From Salmonirosea aquatica (GTDB lineage: Bacteria; Bacteroidota; Bacteroidia; Cytophagales; Spirosomataceae), in NCBI RefSeq assembly GCF_009296315.1, contig NZ_WHLY01000002.1, forward strand, positions 5,678,501-5,742,500: a DNA stretch of 64,000 nucleotides, given 5' to 3'. Shown one piece after another: positions 52,553 through 60,847 of this stretch. A program made the translations under genes and the position numbers. The notes beneath the pieces were generated by a model, which worked only from the letters and a program-made list of their open reading frames with translations, ran no database searches and was not told the DNA's origin. Each line of letters starts with the position of its first letter. Within the stretch, counting starts at the first letter, position 1.

Positions 52553-53881
52553 TTAGGCTTCTACTAAGAACTCATCGTGTTGGCTGATATCCAGGCCGAC
52601 TTTCTCATCTTCTTCAGATACACGCAGAGGAAGAATCATATCGGTGATTTTCAAAAGGGCAAAAGACATTCCAAAAGCAAAAGCCGACACCAGCACCAGA
52701 GCAATCATGTGGTTGATAAACAGGGTAGTTTCGCCATAAGCCAATCCCTGATCGACTACTCCACTGTTTACACCGCTATTGGCAAAAATTCCCGTCATAA
52801 TCATACCCACCATGCCCCCTACTCCGTGGCAGGGAAAAACATCCAGGGTATCGTCCAATGTAGACTTGGTACGCAGATGAGCGATATAATTGCTCGTCAT
52901 GGCAGCAACTACCCCGATGAAGATCGAGGAGGGAATGGTAACGAAGCCCGCCGCTGGGGTAATGGCCACCAGCCCTACCACCGCACCGATACAGAATCCT
53001 AATGCCGAGACTTTCTTACCTTTAGCAACATCGAAAAGAATCCAGGCTATTCCCGCCGCACCGGCAGCAGTATTCGTAGTAGCAAAGGCAGAAACTGCCA
53101 AAGCCGAGGCGCCTACTGCCGAACCCGCATTGAAACCAAACCAGCCAAACCACAGCAAACCGGTACCTAACAACACAAAAGGAATATTAGCGGGAGGTAA
53201 TACACTGGCTTCCAGATGTGATTTACGGCGTTTGAGATACAAAGCTCCTGCCAATGCCGCCCAACCTGCCGACATGTGCACTACGGTACCTCCGGCAAAA
53301 TCAAGTACGCCCATCTTGAATAGCAATCCTTCGGGATGCCAGGTCCAGTGGGCCAAAGGTGCGTATACGAACAGGCTGAACAAGATAATAAACAGTACGT
53401 ACGAACGAAAGTTGACCCGCTCAGCCATTGAACCCGTGACTAATGCTGGCGTGATAACGGCAAATTTCAGTTGAAAAAACGCAAACAACGCTAAGGGAAT
53501 GGTCGGAGCCAGTGACCAGGGAGTACTGTCCAATACCCCGTTGAACATAAAGTAGGTAGTAGGGTTTCCGAAAAACCCTCCGACAGAATCGCCAAAGGCA
53601 AGGCTGAATCCTACGGTCACCCAAAGTACACTGATCACCCCCATGGCGATGAAGCTTTGGAGCATCGTAGAAATCACATTTTTGTTATTGACCATTCCGC
53701 CATAGAAATACGCCAGACCCGGGGTCATCAGCAATACCATGGCACTAGCAACTAACATCCAGGCGATGTCGCCGGTATCCAAACCCTCCGTAATGATTTG
53801 GGAAGGCACAGCGGGCAAAAACACTCCTAACAAGCTAATAGCCAGCAGGATCAAAAGTGGCACGTAATTTGGCTTTTGCAT
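52553..53881 (-). CDS. amt: Ammonium transporter Amt
   Basis: The 442-residue protein has eleven likely membrane helices and the Amt signatures: DIAWMLVASAMVLLMTPGLAYFYGG near residue 40 and GGTVVHMSAGWAALAGALYL (pore His-Ser region) near 190. GVGGMVGMIMTGIFANSGVN near 350 and the C-terminal cytoplasmic tail (SEEDEKVGLDISQHDE) complete the protein. Amt carries ammonium across the inner membrane and is normally regulated with PII and glutamine synthetase. The start MQKPNYVPLL follows no obvious signal peptide. The outer-membrane porin gene starts 76 bases upstream on the same strand. Confidence 0.95.
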   Translation of the reverse strand: MQKPNYVPLLILLAISLLGVFLPAVPSQIITEGLDTGDIAWMLVASAMVLLMTPGLAYFYGGMVNNKNVISTMLQSFIAMGVISVLWVTVGFSLAFGDSVGGFFGNPTTYFMFNGVLDSTPWSLAPTIPLALFAFFQLKFAVITPALVTGSMAERVNFRSYVLFIILFSLFVYAPLAHWTWHPEGLLFKMGVLDFAGGTVVHMSAGWAALAGALYLKRRKSHLEASVLPPANIPFVLLGTGLLWFGWFGFNAGSAVGASALAVSAFATTNTAAGAAGIAWILFDVAKGKKVSALGFCIGAVVGLVAITPAAGFVTIPSSIFIGVVAAMTSNYIAHLRTKSTLDDTLDVFPCHGVGGMVGMIMTGIFANSGVNSGVVDQGLAYGETTLFINHMIALVLVSAFAFGMSFALLKITDMILPLRVSEEDEKVGLDISQHDEFLVEA

Positions 53882-53956
53882 TTTTTTTAAAGATGGTTTT
53901 GGTTGTACTTTTTGTATAGGAAAGGTTCACAGAGATTGTGCAAAAGAATACGGGAA

Positions 53957-55180
53957 TCAGAAGGAATAGATAAAGGCCATTCCCAGGGTAGTTTGGCTGT
54001 TATTGGTGTACCTGCCATCAGAATCCTCAAATTGTTGACCTTCGCTCGAATTACCGAATTTTGGATAGCTATCGATACGCAGCTCAGGCTTGAGTAGAAC
54101 ATGGCCATCCGCCAACGTAAAGTTACCGGTCAGTGTGAAGGAATTTACTTTGGTACCTACTCCGGCACTGTTGACCAAGCCCCGAGGACCATCCGTATTG
54201 TTGAAGTTTTCGTAACGGGCGCCGATGGCGAAAACATCAGATAGAGCCACGTTAGCATATACTGCGGCACCTCCCCAGGTTTGGGCAGACGATGGACCAC
54301 CTCCTCCTTGAAAATCACCCTTTTGAGATCCGTAGGCGGCATTGAGACCCAAGAGGAATTTTTCGGTGATCTGATAGCTGGTAGTCAAATCAAATATACT
54401 ATAGAAGGCTTTATCCTGAGGAACCGACGGAACATCCTGGCTGGCTTCATTACTCCCCATATAATTGAGGTATACATTCCAGTTTTCGACAGGTGCAAAG
54501 AACAACTGGCTAATAAAACCTTTCTGACGGTTGTTATCACCCAGTCCATCCACATTATTCACGATTCCAAGCATCAGCGATGCCCGATCCGAAAAAGCAT
54601 AAGTAGCCTTCAAACCCGTATGGTAGAAAGGACCATTGTTAAACAGATTGGAGAGGGAATAATTGAAATTGACGGGAGCGTCAATTACTTCATAACCAAT
54701 ATGAGTACCGAACTGGCCGGCGGTCATGGAAAACTTATCCGTGAAGTTGTAAGTAAAATAGGCCTGTTTGATGGCTAGGGCCATACCGGTATAGTCGGGA
54801 TTGAGAACACTGACCAGATTACCATAATTACCTAAATCGGCATTGGGTCCAAAGGTCAAATCAACAACTGCCTCCGATTTATCATTGGCATAGGTCATTT
54901 TGGTTTGCACCAGACCCAATTGAAACTGCCCCGAAGTAATGTCAAAAGCGCGGGCGTTGGCCACCCCGGTATTGGAGCGGGATAGCGGCTTGTTGAAGTT
55001 TCCAATGTAGTACGAATCAAGGTACCCTGAAAAGGTGAAAGGGCTCTTGGTATCACCGTCCTCCTTGGCTTCTGTGGTCTTCTTTACCTCTTCGGTCTGA
55101 CTATTTTTTTTGTCATCCGCCTTGGTAAAACCCAAAAACGGAACAAGAATAGATAATACCGTGAAATAAACTTTTTTCAT
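53957..55180 (-). CDS. Outer-membrane beta-barrel porin (OmpL/Bbp2-like)
   Basis: The 407-residue protein starts with a signal peptide (KKVYFTVLSILVPFLGFTKA), a short charged linker (KKNSQTEEVKKTTEAKEDGDTK), and a series of alternating beta-strand segments: FTFSGYLDSYYIGNFN, FQLGLVQTKMTYANDKS, ALAIKQAYFTYNFTDKFSMTAGQ, FNNGPFYHTGLKATYAF, FDLTTSYQITEKFLLGLNAAYG and the end TTLGMAFIYSF with terminal Phe, the outer-membrane signature. It belongs to the BBP2/OmpL-like porin group. Next to amt it may pass ammonium or amino compounds through the outer membrane; inference from location. Confidence 0.85.
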   Translation of the reverse strand: MKKVYFTVLSILVPFLGFTKADDKKNSQTEEVKKTTEAKEDGDTKSPFTFSGYLDSYYIGNFNKPLSRSNTGVANARAFDITSGQFQLGLVQTKMTYANDKSEAVVDLTFGPNADLGNYGNLVSVLNPDYTGMALAIKQAYFTYNFTDKFSMTAGQFGTHIGYEVIDAPVNFNYSLSNLFNNGPFYHTGLKATYAFSDRASLMLGIVNNVDGLGDNNRQKGFISQLFFAPVENWNVYLNYMGSNEASQDVPSVPQDKAFYSIFDLTTSYQITEKFLLGLNAAYGSQKGDFQGGGGPSSAQTWGGAAVYANVALSDVFAIGARYENFNNTDGPRGLVNSAGVGTKVNSFTLTGNFTLADGHVLLKPELRIDSYPKFGNSSEGQQFEDSDGRYTNNSQTTLGMAFIYSF

Positions 55181-55484
55181 AATTTTATTTTGTTTAGATG
55201 AAAAGGGAGAACTACTACTTTTTACATGACAAATATTGACTATAAATGATTAACATCAAATAGTAGGAATGAAATATTAGCCCTATAAGCCTATTTTTCA
55301 CAAAAAAATATAATAAGTAGTTGTAATCTGAATATAAATCCAGTTCTGTCTCTTATTTTCTTATTGAAATTATATTTTGTATTTACTGAATAATACCAAA
55401 TGTATAACGTGTATACTATTCCGGTTTTTAAAAAATTTTATATATTAAGTTATACTTTCATTCGGCCGTCCAATAAAATTTGGT
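55181..55484. other. AT-rich intergenic region upstream of the porin gene
   Basis: About 300 bases, very AT-rich, without a gene. It holds the presumed porin/amt promoter on the leftward strand; no clear -33/-7 pair could be picked out. The ferredoxin terminator borders it on the right. Confidence 0.5.
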
Positions 55485-55513
55485 ACAAAAAAAGGGCTCA
55501 AAATGAGCCCTTT
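55485..55513 (-). terminator. Intrinsic terminator after the ferredoxin gene (leftward)
   Basis: Ten-base arms AAAGGGCTCA (55491-55500) and complement (55504-55513) with a three-base loop; on the minus strand a T-run follows (A-run from 55487 on +). It lies 20 bases beyond the ferredoxin stop. Confidence 0.85.
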
Positions 55514-55532
55514 CCATAATGTATAATACCTT

Positions 55533-55880
55533 CTATTCTGCGTGCATCCAGGATTTTTTAGCCAGCAGAGTTTCCTCATCCTCAACATGGTCGGGGTCGG
55601 GAACACAACAGTCTACCGGACATACTGCCGCGCACTGAGGTTCCTCATGAAAGCCCATGCACTCAGTACATTTATCTGACACTATATAGTAGAATTCATC
55701 GGATACCGGAACTTGTTTTTCTTTACCACTGACTACGGTACCATCGCCGAAATCTACTTCGTCGAGGCTGGTTCCATCACCCCAAGCCCATTCAACTCCG
55801 CCTTCATAGATAGCGGTATTGGGGCATTCGGGCTCGCAGGCACCGCAGTTAATGCATTCATCTGTGATCGTAATAGCCAT
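55533..55880 (-). CDS. 2[4Fe-4S] ferredoxin, YfhL/Allochromatium type
   Basis: From ATG 55878-55880, 115 residues. It has two clusters: [12 protein letters not shown] (CxxCxxCxxxCP) near residue 9 and [18 protein letters not shown] (CxxC-x8-CxxxCP) near 72, with a longer-than-usual acidic insert between them ([21 protein letters not shown]) and an acidic C-terminal tail. This YfhL-type arrangement gives low-potential clusters; it works as an electron carrier in the cytoplasm. The longer frame to 55931 has no support. Divergent from the LuxC-type gene. Confidence 0.92.
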   Translation of the reverse strand: MAITITDECINCGACEPECPNTAIYEGGVEWAWGDGTSLDEVDFGDGTVVSGKEKQVPVSDEFYYIVSDKCTECMGFHEEPQCAAVCPVDCCVPDPDHVEDEETLLAKKSWMHAE

Positions 55881-56011
55881 GGTCGTCGGATTGTTTATAT
55901 TTGTTCGACTTTCCTTTGAAGGAAGTAACAAATATAATTATTTATAGTTTCACAACAATTGGTATATTCAGAATTAGCTTACTGAATGGCATTATACTGA
56001 CAAAAACTAGT

Positions 56012-57031
56012 ATGTTAAACAGAATTAATCGAATAAATGCCCTTACAAAATTAGGAACTTATCTTCTTGATCCTACTAATTCCATAGAGAATGAAGAGGT
56101 GGCGCGGTTGGCCCGTAGTAAAAATGGCTGGTTTACTCCAACGAATTGCCTCATATCGTTGGAATCCATTGCCCGGAACTATCTCGATCCTCAGCTTTTA
56201 AGAGATTTCGCCAGCCAATATGAAGAACCTCAATCTCCAAAAAAAATCGGGGTAGTCATGGCAGGCAATATCCCCGCGGTAGGATTTCACGATGCGCTCT
56301 GCGTGTTAATTAGTGGTCACCACCTACTCGCTAAACTCAGCAAGGACGATACGGTTCTGATGATGTACCTCTTGACCACTTTACAAAGATTGGAACCCGC
56401 CATAGCCGAGAGCATCACCTTTGTGGACCGGATCAATGCCGCCGCGGCCTTTATCGCAACGGGTAGCGACAACACTGCACGATATTTTGAGTACTATTTT
56501 GCTTCTAAACCTCATATTATCCGTAAAAACCGTACCTCGGTTGCCGTGTTGACGGGCAAAGAAACCAAACAGGAACTTACGGGACTTGTGGATGATATTC
56601 TTCTTTATTTTGGATTGGGATGCCGGAATGTATCAAAACTCTACGTACCCAATGGCTACGACTTTGCCAAGCTATATGAATGTGCGGAAGCCAAGCAGTT
56701 GGAGTTCACGCATCACCATAAGTATTTTAACAATTATGAATACAACAAGGCTGTACTATTAGTCAACGGAACCATACATCAGGACAATGGCTTTTTGATG
56801 GTGACTCCCAATGAAGCATTGGTTTCACCGCTCAGTGTGGTATACTATGAGGAATATGAGTCCATGGAATCCGTATTGGAAAAACTGGAACAGCTCTCTG
56901 ATAAAATTCAGTGCATGGTGGCCGATAAGGAGATACATCCCCACGCTGTGTCTTTTGGAACAGCCCAATCCCCCGGATTGAACGATTTTGCCGATGGTGT
57001 AGACACTATGGCCTTTTTACAGGAGTTATAA
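56012..57031 (+). CDS. LuxC-type acyl-CoA reductase family protein
   Basis: From ATG 56012, 339 residues. It shows the LuxC/acyl-CoA reductase pattern: VVMAGNIPAVGFHDALCVLISGHHLLAKLSKDD near residue 80, DRINAAAAFIATGSDNTARYFEYYF near 145, IIRKNRTSVAVLTGKETK and ILLYFGLGCRNVSKLYVP with the Cys that forms the acyl-thioester near residue 210. In luminous bacteria LuxC reduces long-chain acyl groups to aldehyde. Bacteroidota members are of unknown substrate. It is divergent from a ferredoxin gene (131 bases), a recurrent pairing as I recall, which could supply electrons. Confidence 0.85.
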   Translation: MLNRINRINALTKLGTYLLDPTNSIENEEVARLARSKNGWFTPTNCLISLESIARNYLDPQLLRDFASQYEEPQSPKKIGVVMAGNIPAVGFHDALCVLISGHHLLAKLSKDDTVLMMYLLTTLQRLEPAIAESITFVDRINAAAAFIATGSDNTARYFEYYFASKPHIIRKNRTSVAVLTGKETKQELTGLVDDILLYFGLGCRNVSKLYVPNGYDFAKLYECAEAKQLEFTHHHKYFNNYEYNKAVLLVNGTIHQDNGFLMVTPNEALVSPLSVVYYEEYESMESVLEKLEQLSDKIQCMVADKEIHPHAVSFGTAQSPGLNDFADGVDTMAFLQEL

Positions 57032-57075
57032 GACCCATAAGGTACCCTAGCTTCCACAACCCTAGTTAGTTGCTC

Positions 57076-57129
57076 AAAAACCACATCCCCGGAGATAGAA
57101 TTTTATCTATCTCCGGGGATGTGGTTTTT
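57076..57129. terminator. 24-bp perfect hairpin after the acyl-CoA reductase gene
   Basis: Bases 57076-57099 pair perfectly with 57106-57129 around a six-base loop; the arms end in A5 and T5, so either strand gives a poly-T exit. It lies 45 bases after the stop, between it and the convergent DUF4142 gene (stop at 57248). Confidence 0.85.
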
Positions 57130-57247
57130 AAAGCCTTGGAAAGTTTTGAGCTTACAAACCTGCAAATACTCGATTATTTTCTTGCAGGCGAAAATGATGA
57201 CTCTCTTCGGCTTTCTTAGATTAACAGGATGCTAAATCGCCTCCCAT

Positions 57248-57778
57248 TTATAAGCCAATGTTCAAAGAATCCTGGATTGCCTCGACTTTAGTCAGATGTT
57301 GATTTAACGTCGGCAGTTTGCCTGATGCCCAGGATTTCAACTCAGAGTCCTTTCCATTATTGGCTTCTTCCTGAAAAAGATCAATCGTCTCCTGATGAGA
57401 CATTACCATTACCCGAACATAAGCACTGTCGAAAGCCATTCCCTGCATAGCCGCCAAAGAATCATATTTTTGCTTCTTCGCGGTACTCAACGTGGTAGGA
57501 AGCGTAATATCTTTTGAGCTTACAATCCCCTCCAATTCAGCATTGGCTTTAGTATGGTCGGTCACCATCATCTGGCCAAAATCCTTCACGCTCTGTGTCA
57601 TCCCCTTGCTTTGGGCAAGTTGTCCCAGCTGTACTTCCAGCATTCCTCCATCGGCTGCCATCATCGCAAAATTCCGGTCCGCTTCAGGAACCATGGTTAA
57701 GCCGTCATCATCATCTTTACAGGAAACCGCCACAAACAAGCCTACTAGCAACAAGGCTGACAATTTGATCTTTTTCAT
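57248..57778 (-). CDS. DUF4142-domain lipoprotein
   Basis: From ATG 57776-57778, 176 residues. A lipoprotein signal (KLSALLLVGLFVAVSC, lipobox AVSC) is followed by DUF4142: NFAMMAADGGMLEVQLGQLAQSKGMTQSVKDFGQMMVTDHTKANAELE and SLAAMQGMAFDSAYVRVMVMSHQETIDLFQEEANNG, ending LPTLNQHLTKVEAIQ. The domain is a ferritin-like four-helix bundle common in soil and marine bacteria, with unknown role; some are linked to stress. No neighbour suggests a partner. It is probably membrane-anchored facing the periplasm. Confidence 0.92.
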   Translation of the reverse strand: MKKIKLSALLLVGLFVAVSCKDDDDGLTMVPEADRNFAMMAADGGMLEVQLGQLAQSKGMTQSVKDFGQMMVTDHTKANAELEGIVSSKDITLPTTLSTAKKQKYDSLAAMQGMAFDSAYVRVMVMSHQETIDLFQEEANNGKDSELKSWASGKLPTLNQHLTKVEAIQDSLNIGL

Positions 57779-58116
57779 AATTGTTGGTATGAATGGTTTA
57801 AAAAAATTATTAAGCAAAGGTTATATAAACAACCATGCCAAAACCCATCATACCTTGTATTGCACTTTGTATAAGGTTATTATCTTTTAAAAAAATAGTA
57901 GATTTGTTTACCTACCAGCCGAAATTTTGCCACAGGTACCAGGATTCTTTTGGGGAATTCTCCAAAAATTCAGTGAATATTACCTGATGTGTTTAGGCAA
58001 TTACGACCTTCTTTTCGATGTCACATTATTCCTTCGAACGTACCCTTTACCTACCGTCCATAATAGTAAGGCAGAATATCTTCAATCATTCTCTCCTCTT
58101 CAGCCCAATATCCAAT
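57779..58116. other. Intergenic region, no gene seen
   Basis: About 340 bases between the DUF4142 start and the stop of the large esterase gene. It holds the presumed leftward DUF4142 promoter. A 68-codon rightward open frame has no recognisable features and was not accepted. Confidence 0.55.
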
Positions 58117-59844
58117 TCAATACCGCCAGCTAGTCAAATCCGCTCCTTCTGGGGCGGAAGTTTCGATCCTTTTCAGGATTTTAGGTAGGTACATCGTATT
58201 ATAACGTAGACGTGAAATGTAATTAGGCTGGGTATGATCCCCATTCCAGCAATGTTCAGCCCGATCGCCATAATCAACTTCTCCATAATAATGAGGGGTA
58301 CGGGTCGACTTAAGATAGTTTTCCATCAGGTACACGGCGTTATTCAGATAGTAAGTGTCCATATCCCCGCAATAGATATGAATCTTACCGGTCAATTTGG
58401 GTCCAAGGGTTTTCCAATCACGCTTCAGGATGTGCATCAAATCGTAGTTTTCTTTCCAGTACTGGGCAACGGAAGGGTCAATAACGCCCGATTTTTTATC
58501 CCAGATCGGCTTCGGATAACCATCGGCGCCCACCGGAGAGTAAACCGCTTGCCAGATATCCCATTGATCACCCGAGCGCCCCTTACTGCCCAATACCATT
58601 TCGCGCCGATTGACATCTTCCAGGGTACATTGTATCTCGCCCAAATAATTGCGTTTGCCCGGACGGGGAGTCTGTCGAAAAGGACCATCCCAGAAGTACG
58701 CATTCTTATCCTTATAAAGGTTAATCATTGTGTAGGCCTCAAAGGTAATGGGGTCGGGGCAGGCCGCGAAGCAGCCATTGAACTCGTCGGGATAAAAAAC
58801 CTGAGCTGCCAGGGCTTCCCAGCCTCCCGTGGAGCCACCATAGGTAAACCGCGACCACCCCTGACCGATTCCCCGGTAGAGCCGTTCGATCTCTGGTAAT
58901 AATTCGTACATGATGGCATCGCCATAGGGACCGATATTGGCCGAATTGACGGCGTAGGAGTCGTCGTAAAATGGGTTAGCGTGCTGGATTTCCACCACCA
59001 GGTACCTGGGAAAGTCAGGGCTTGTCCATTGCTTATATTGCGCATAGGCCTCTTCGGCCACCACCTTATTATAGCCATAAATTCCGAATCGGGCATTATA
59101 CGCGGAGGTATCCATATCGGCAGGTGGCGGTATTTCGCTGAAACCGCTGAATTCGGCAGGGAAATGCCCATGAAACAAACAAAGGGGGTACCTGGCTTCG
59201 GGGTGTTGATCAAACCCTTCGGGCAGTAGTACCCAGGCTGCCAGATGCATGTCACGGCCCCAGAATTCGCTCAATTTTTTTGATTTTATTTTTACGTACT
59301 TGATGTACTTCGTCTGTTTTGTCGCCGGATCGGGCAATTCCGGGTTGATCTGGTCCAGATTCAAAGTGAGGACTTTTTTTGAACGGACATCAAATTTTAT
59401 TTTGACCGGTTTGCTATACACGTTCCCGGGTGCCGTGCGCCAGTTCTGCCCCTCTCCCCGATCCATCGGCAGCTTGACGGTATGCCCATCGCTCCGCTTA
59501 AAGGTTTCGTATTTGTGCAGAAGTACCTGAACGAAATATTCCCCCGCCTGTATATCCGCCCATGCTACCCTGGGGTACCCCTCGGCTTTACTGTCGAATG
59601 CGAGCGTTTGACCAGGTTTGGCGTTTTCTACATCCATACCAAACATCTGCTGCGTACTGACCTCGTCACTGATTTGGAAACGGGGCTCGGCTCCCTCCTC
59701 GGTAGAGAGAAACAACAAAAGTCGTCCATTCAGCAATTGGCCTTCCGGAGCAGAGGGTAGTTTTATTTCAAATTTCCCGACCCCTTGCGCCCGAATCAGG
59801 AGGGAGGTAAAAAGCAGCAGTACACTAAGCAGAGATTTAATCAT
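58117..59844 (-). CDS. Large secreted esterase-family protein
   Basis: The 575-residue protein has a signal peptide (KSLLSVLLLFTSLLIRAQG) and a beta-rich N-terminal region (residues 25-190: LPSAPEGQLLNGRLLLFLS, QILAGEYF-like DIQAGEYFVQVLLHKYE). From about residue 200 it has an alpha/beta-hydrolase esterase domain: YPLCLFHGHFP, RYLVVEIQHANPFYDDSYAVNSANIGPYGDAI, then YGGSTGGWEAL with nucleophile Ser near residue 345, and YCGDMDTYYLNNAVYLMENYL and HCWNGDH near the end as Asp/His candidates. Likely periplasmic or outer surface. Substrate unknown. It is first on the leftward side of the esterase cluster. Confidence 0.8.
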   Translation of the reverse strand: MIKSLLSVLLLFTSLLIRAQGVGKFEIKLPSAPEGQLLNGRLLLFLSTEEGAEPRFQISDEVSTQQMFGMDVENAKPGQTLAFDSKAEGYPRVAWADIQAGEYFVQVLLHKYETFKRSDGHTVKLPMDRGEGQNWRTAPGNVYSKPVKIKFDVRSKKVLTLNLDQINPELPDPATKQTKYIKYVKIKSKKLSEFWGRDMHLAAWVLLPEGFDQHPEARYPLCLFHGHFPAEFSGFSEIPPPADMDTSAYNARFGIYGYNKVVAEEAYAQYKQWTSPDFPRYLVVEIQHANPFYDDSYAVNSANIGPYGDAIMYELLPEIERLYRGIGQGWSRFTYGGSTGGWEALAAQVFYPDEFNGCFAACPDPITFEAYTMINLYKDKNAYFWDGPFRQTPRPGKRNYLGEIQCTLEDVNRREMVLGSKGRSGDQWDIWQAVYSPVGADGYPKPIWDKKSGVIDPSVAQYWKENYDLMHILKRDWKTLGPKLTGKIHIYCGDMDTYYLNNAVYLMENYLKSTRTPHYYGEVDYGDRAEHCWNGDHTQPNYISRLRYNTMYLPKILKRIETSAPEGADLTSWRY

Positions 59845-59872
59845 AGGGATGTAGGGTTAGTAATTGCGGATT

Positions 59873-60700
59873 TTACCGGTGCTGCGACCAGTGTAAAAAT
59901 ACGGGAAAAATCTCTGCCCAGGTATGGGGGTTATGTTCTCCGTTCAGCACTTCTTCATAAACAATTTCCTTTCCCCAGGCATAGCCTTTACGTTCCAATT
60001 CAGCAATCAAATCCAGAGTATCATCGATGCTGTCGATGATACCGTCATTATCGCGATCATCCTCTTCGTCCCGGGTACCTGTTTGAAACCAAAATTTCAG
60101 CACCGGGCTACCCGTCGTACTCCTGATGATCCGATGCATGATCCGATCGCTTTCGTCATAATTATCGTCCAGAGCTCTTTGCCGCCACCAGAATGACCCG
60201 GAAAAAACCCCAACCTTGCTAAATACTTCCGCATGATGCCAGGCCAGATCGAGCGCCATCAAACCTCCCAGCGAGAATCCACCGATTGACCAGCGCTCCC
60301 GGTCATACGATACCGGATATCTCTCTTTCAGGTAGGGAATCAGTTCATCAATGACAAAGTGTGTGGTATTGGCCGCTTTGTTGCCGCGGTAGGCATAATC
60401 GGGTTGCGAGGCGGTGCCATATTCGAATATCCGATCTTTATCGGCGTGTATCCCTACAATCATTAGTGGAACTGAGGGATACCTTAAGGAAAAATCACCC
60501 AAAGCCTCAGGTATCCGAACAGCAGGAAAATCCTGTCCATCGAACAGGATAAGTACAGAAAGCTCACTTCGCGGAGAACGATCCCGTGGCCTGAGAATTG
60601 TCAGGGTTACAGTCCGCTGTAGGTTCTCAGAATACAGACTTTTCTTCGCTCGATCGGGAAGGCTGGGCTGGAGCCGGTCCACGGCGGGGGTCACATTCAC
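59873..60700 (-). CDS. Enterochelin-esterase-like alpha/beta hydrolase with Ca-loop insert
   Basis: The 275-residue protein has no signal peptide. It belongs to the esterase D/enterochelin-esterase group: VLILFDGQDFP near residue 50, IVGIHADKDRIFEY, ERWSIGGFSLGGLMALDLAW with nucleophile Ser in GFSLGG near 143, and NGEHNPHTWAEIFPVFLHW with the His. Between them is DDRDNDGIIDSIDDTLD, a DxDxDG calcium-binding-type loop of thrombospondin type 3/EF-hand style. It lies 28 bases after the large esterase gene's start on the same strand, so the two likely form one unit. Substrate unknown. Confidence 0.82.
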   Translation of the reverse strand: MNVTPAVDRLQPSLPDRAKKSLYSENLQRTVTLTILRPRDRSPRSELSVLILFDGQDFPAVRIPEALGDFSLRYPSVPLMIVGIHADKDRIFEYGTASQPDYAYRGNKAANTTHFVIDELIPYLKERYPVSYDRERWSIGGFSLGGLMALDLAWHHAEVFSKVGVFSGSFWWRQRALDDNYDESDRIMHRIIRSTTGSPVLKFWFQTGTRDEEDDRDNDGIIDSIDDTLDLIAELERKGYAWGKEIVYEEVLNGEHNPHTWAEIFPVFLHWSQHR

Positions 60701-60789
60701 AGTTGAGTCATTGTAAGGCTAAAAAAAATTTCAAGGGTAGACGGAAGCAGCCACTGAATAATCGAAAGGTTAATTTTATAAACAATGAT

Positions 60790-60797
60790 TAGATTTG
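60790..60797 (+). promoter_or_regulatory. TAnnTTTG box upstream of the third hydrolase gene
   Basis: TAGATTTG at 60790-60797 matches the -7 consensus and is 50 bases before the TTG start at 60848. A matching -33 TTG about 20 bases upstream is not clear. Confidence 0.35.
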
Positions 60798-60847
60798 CAA
60801 CTATTTAGAAAACTTGATTTCATTCTTCCAAATAATCCTCTACTCTG

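Noticed and set aside
52890-53474. 194-codon rightward open frame
   Set aside because: Antisense to amt, with Ala/Pro/Thr-rich low-complexity composition from reversed membrane helices.
57927-58133. 68-codon rightward open frame in an intergenic region
   Set aside because: No family pattern, no ribosome-binding signal, overlaps the end of the esterase gene; could be random.
58234-58899. 221-codon rightward open frame
   Set aside because: Antisense to the 575-residue esterase gene, no family pattern.
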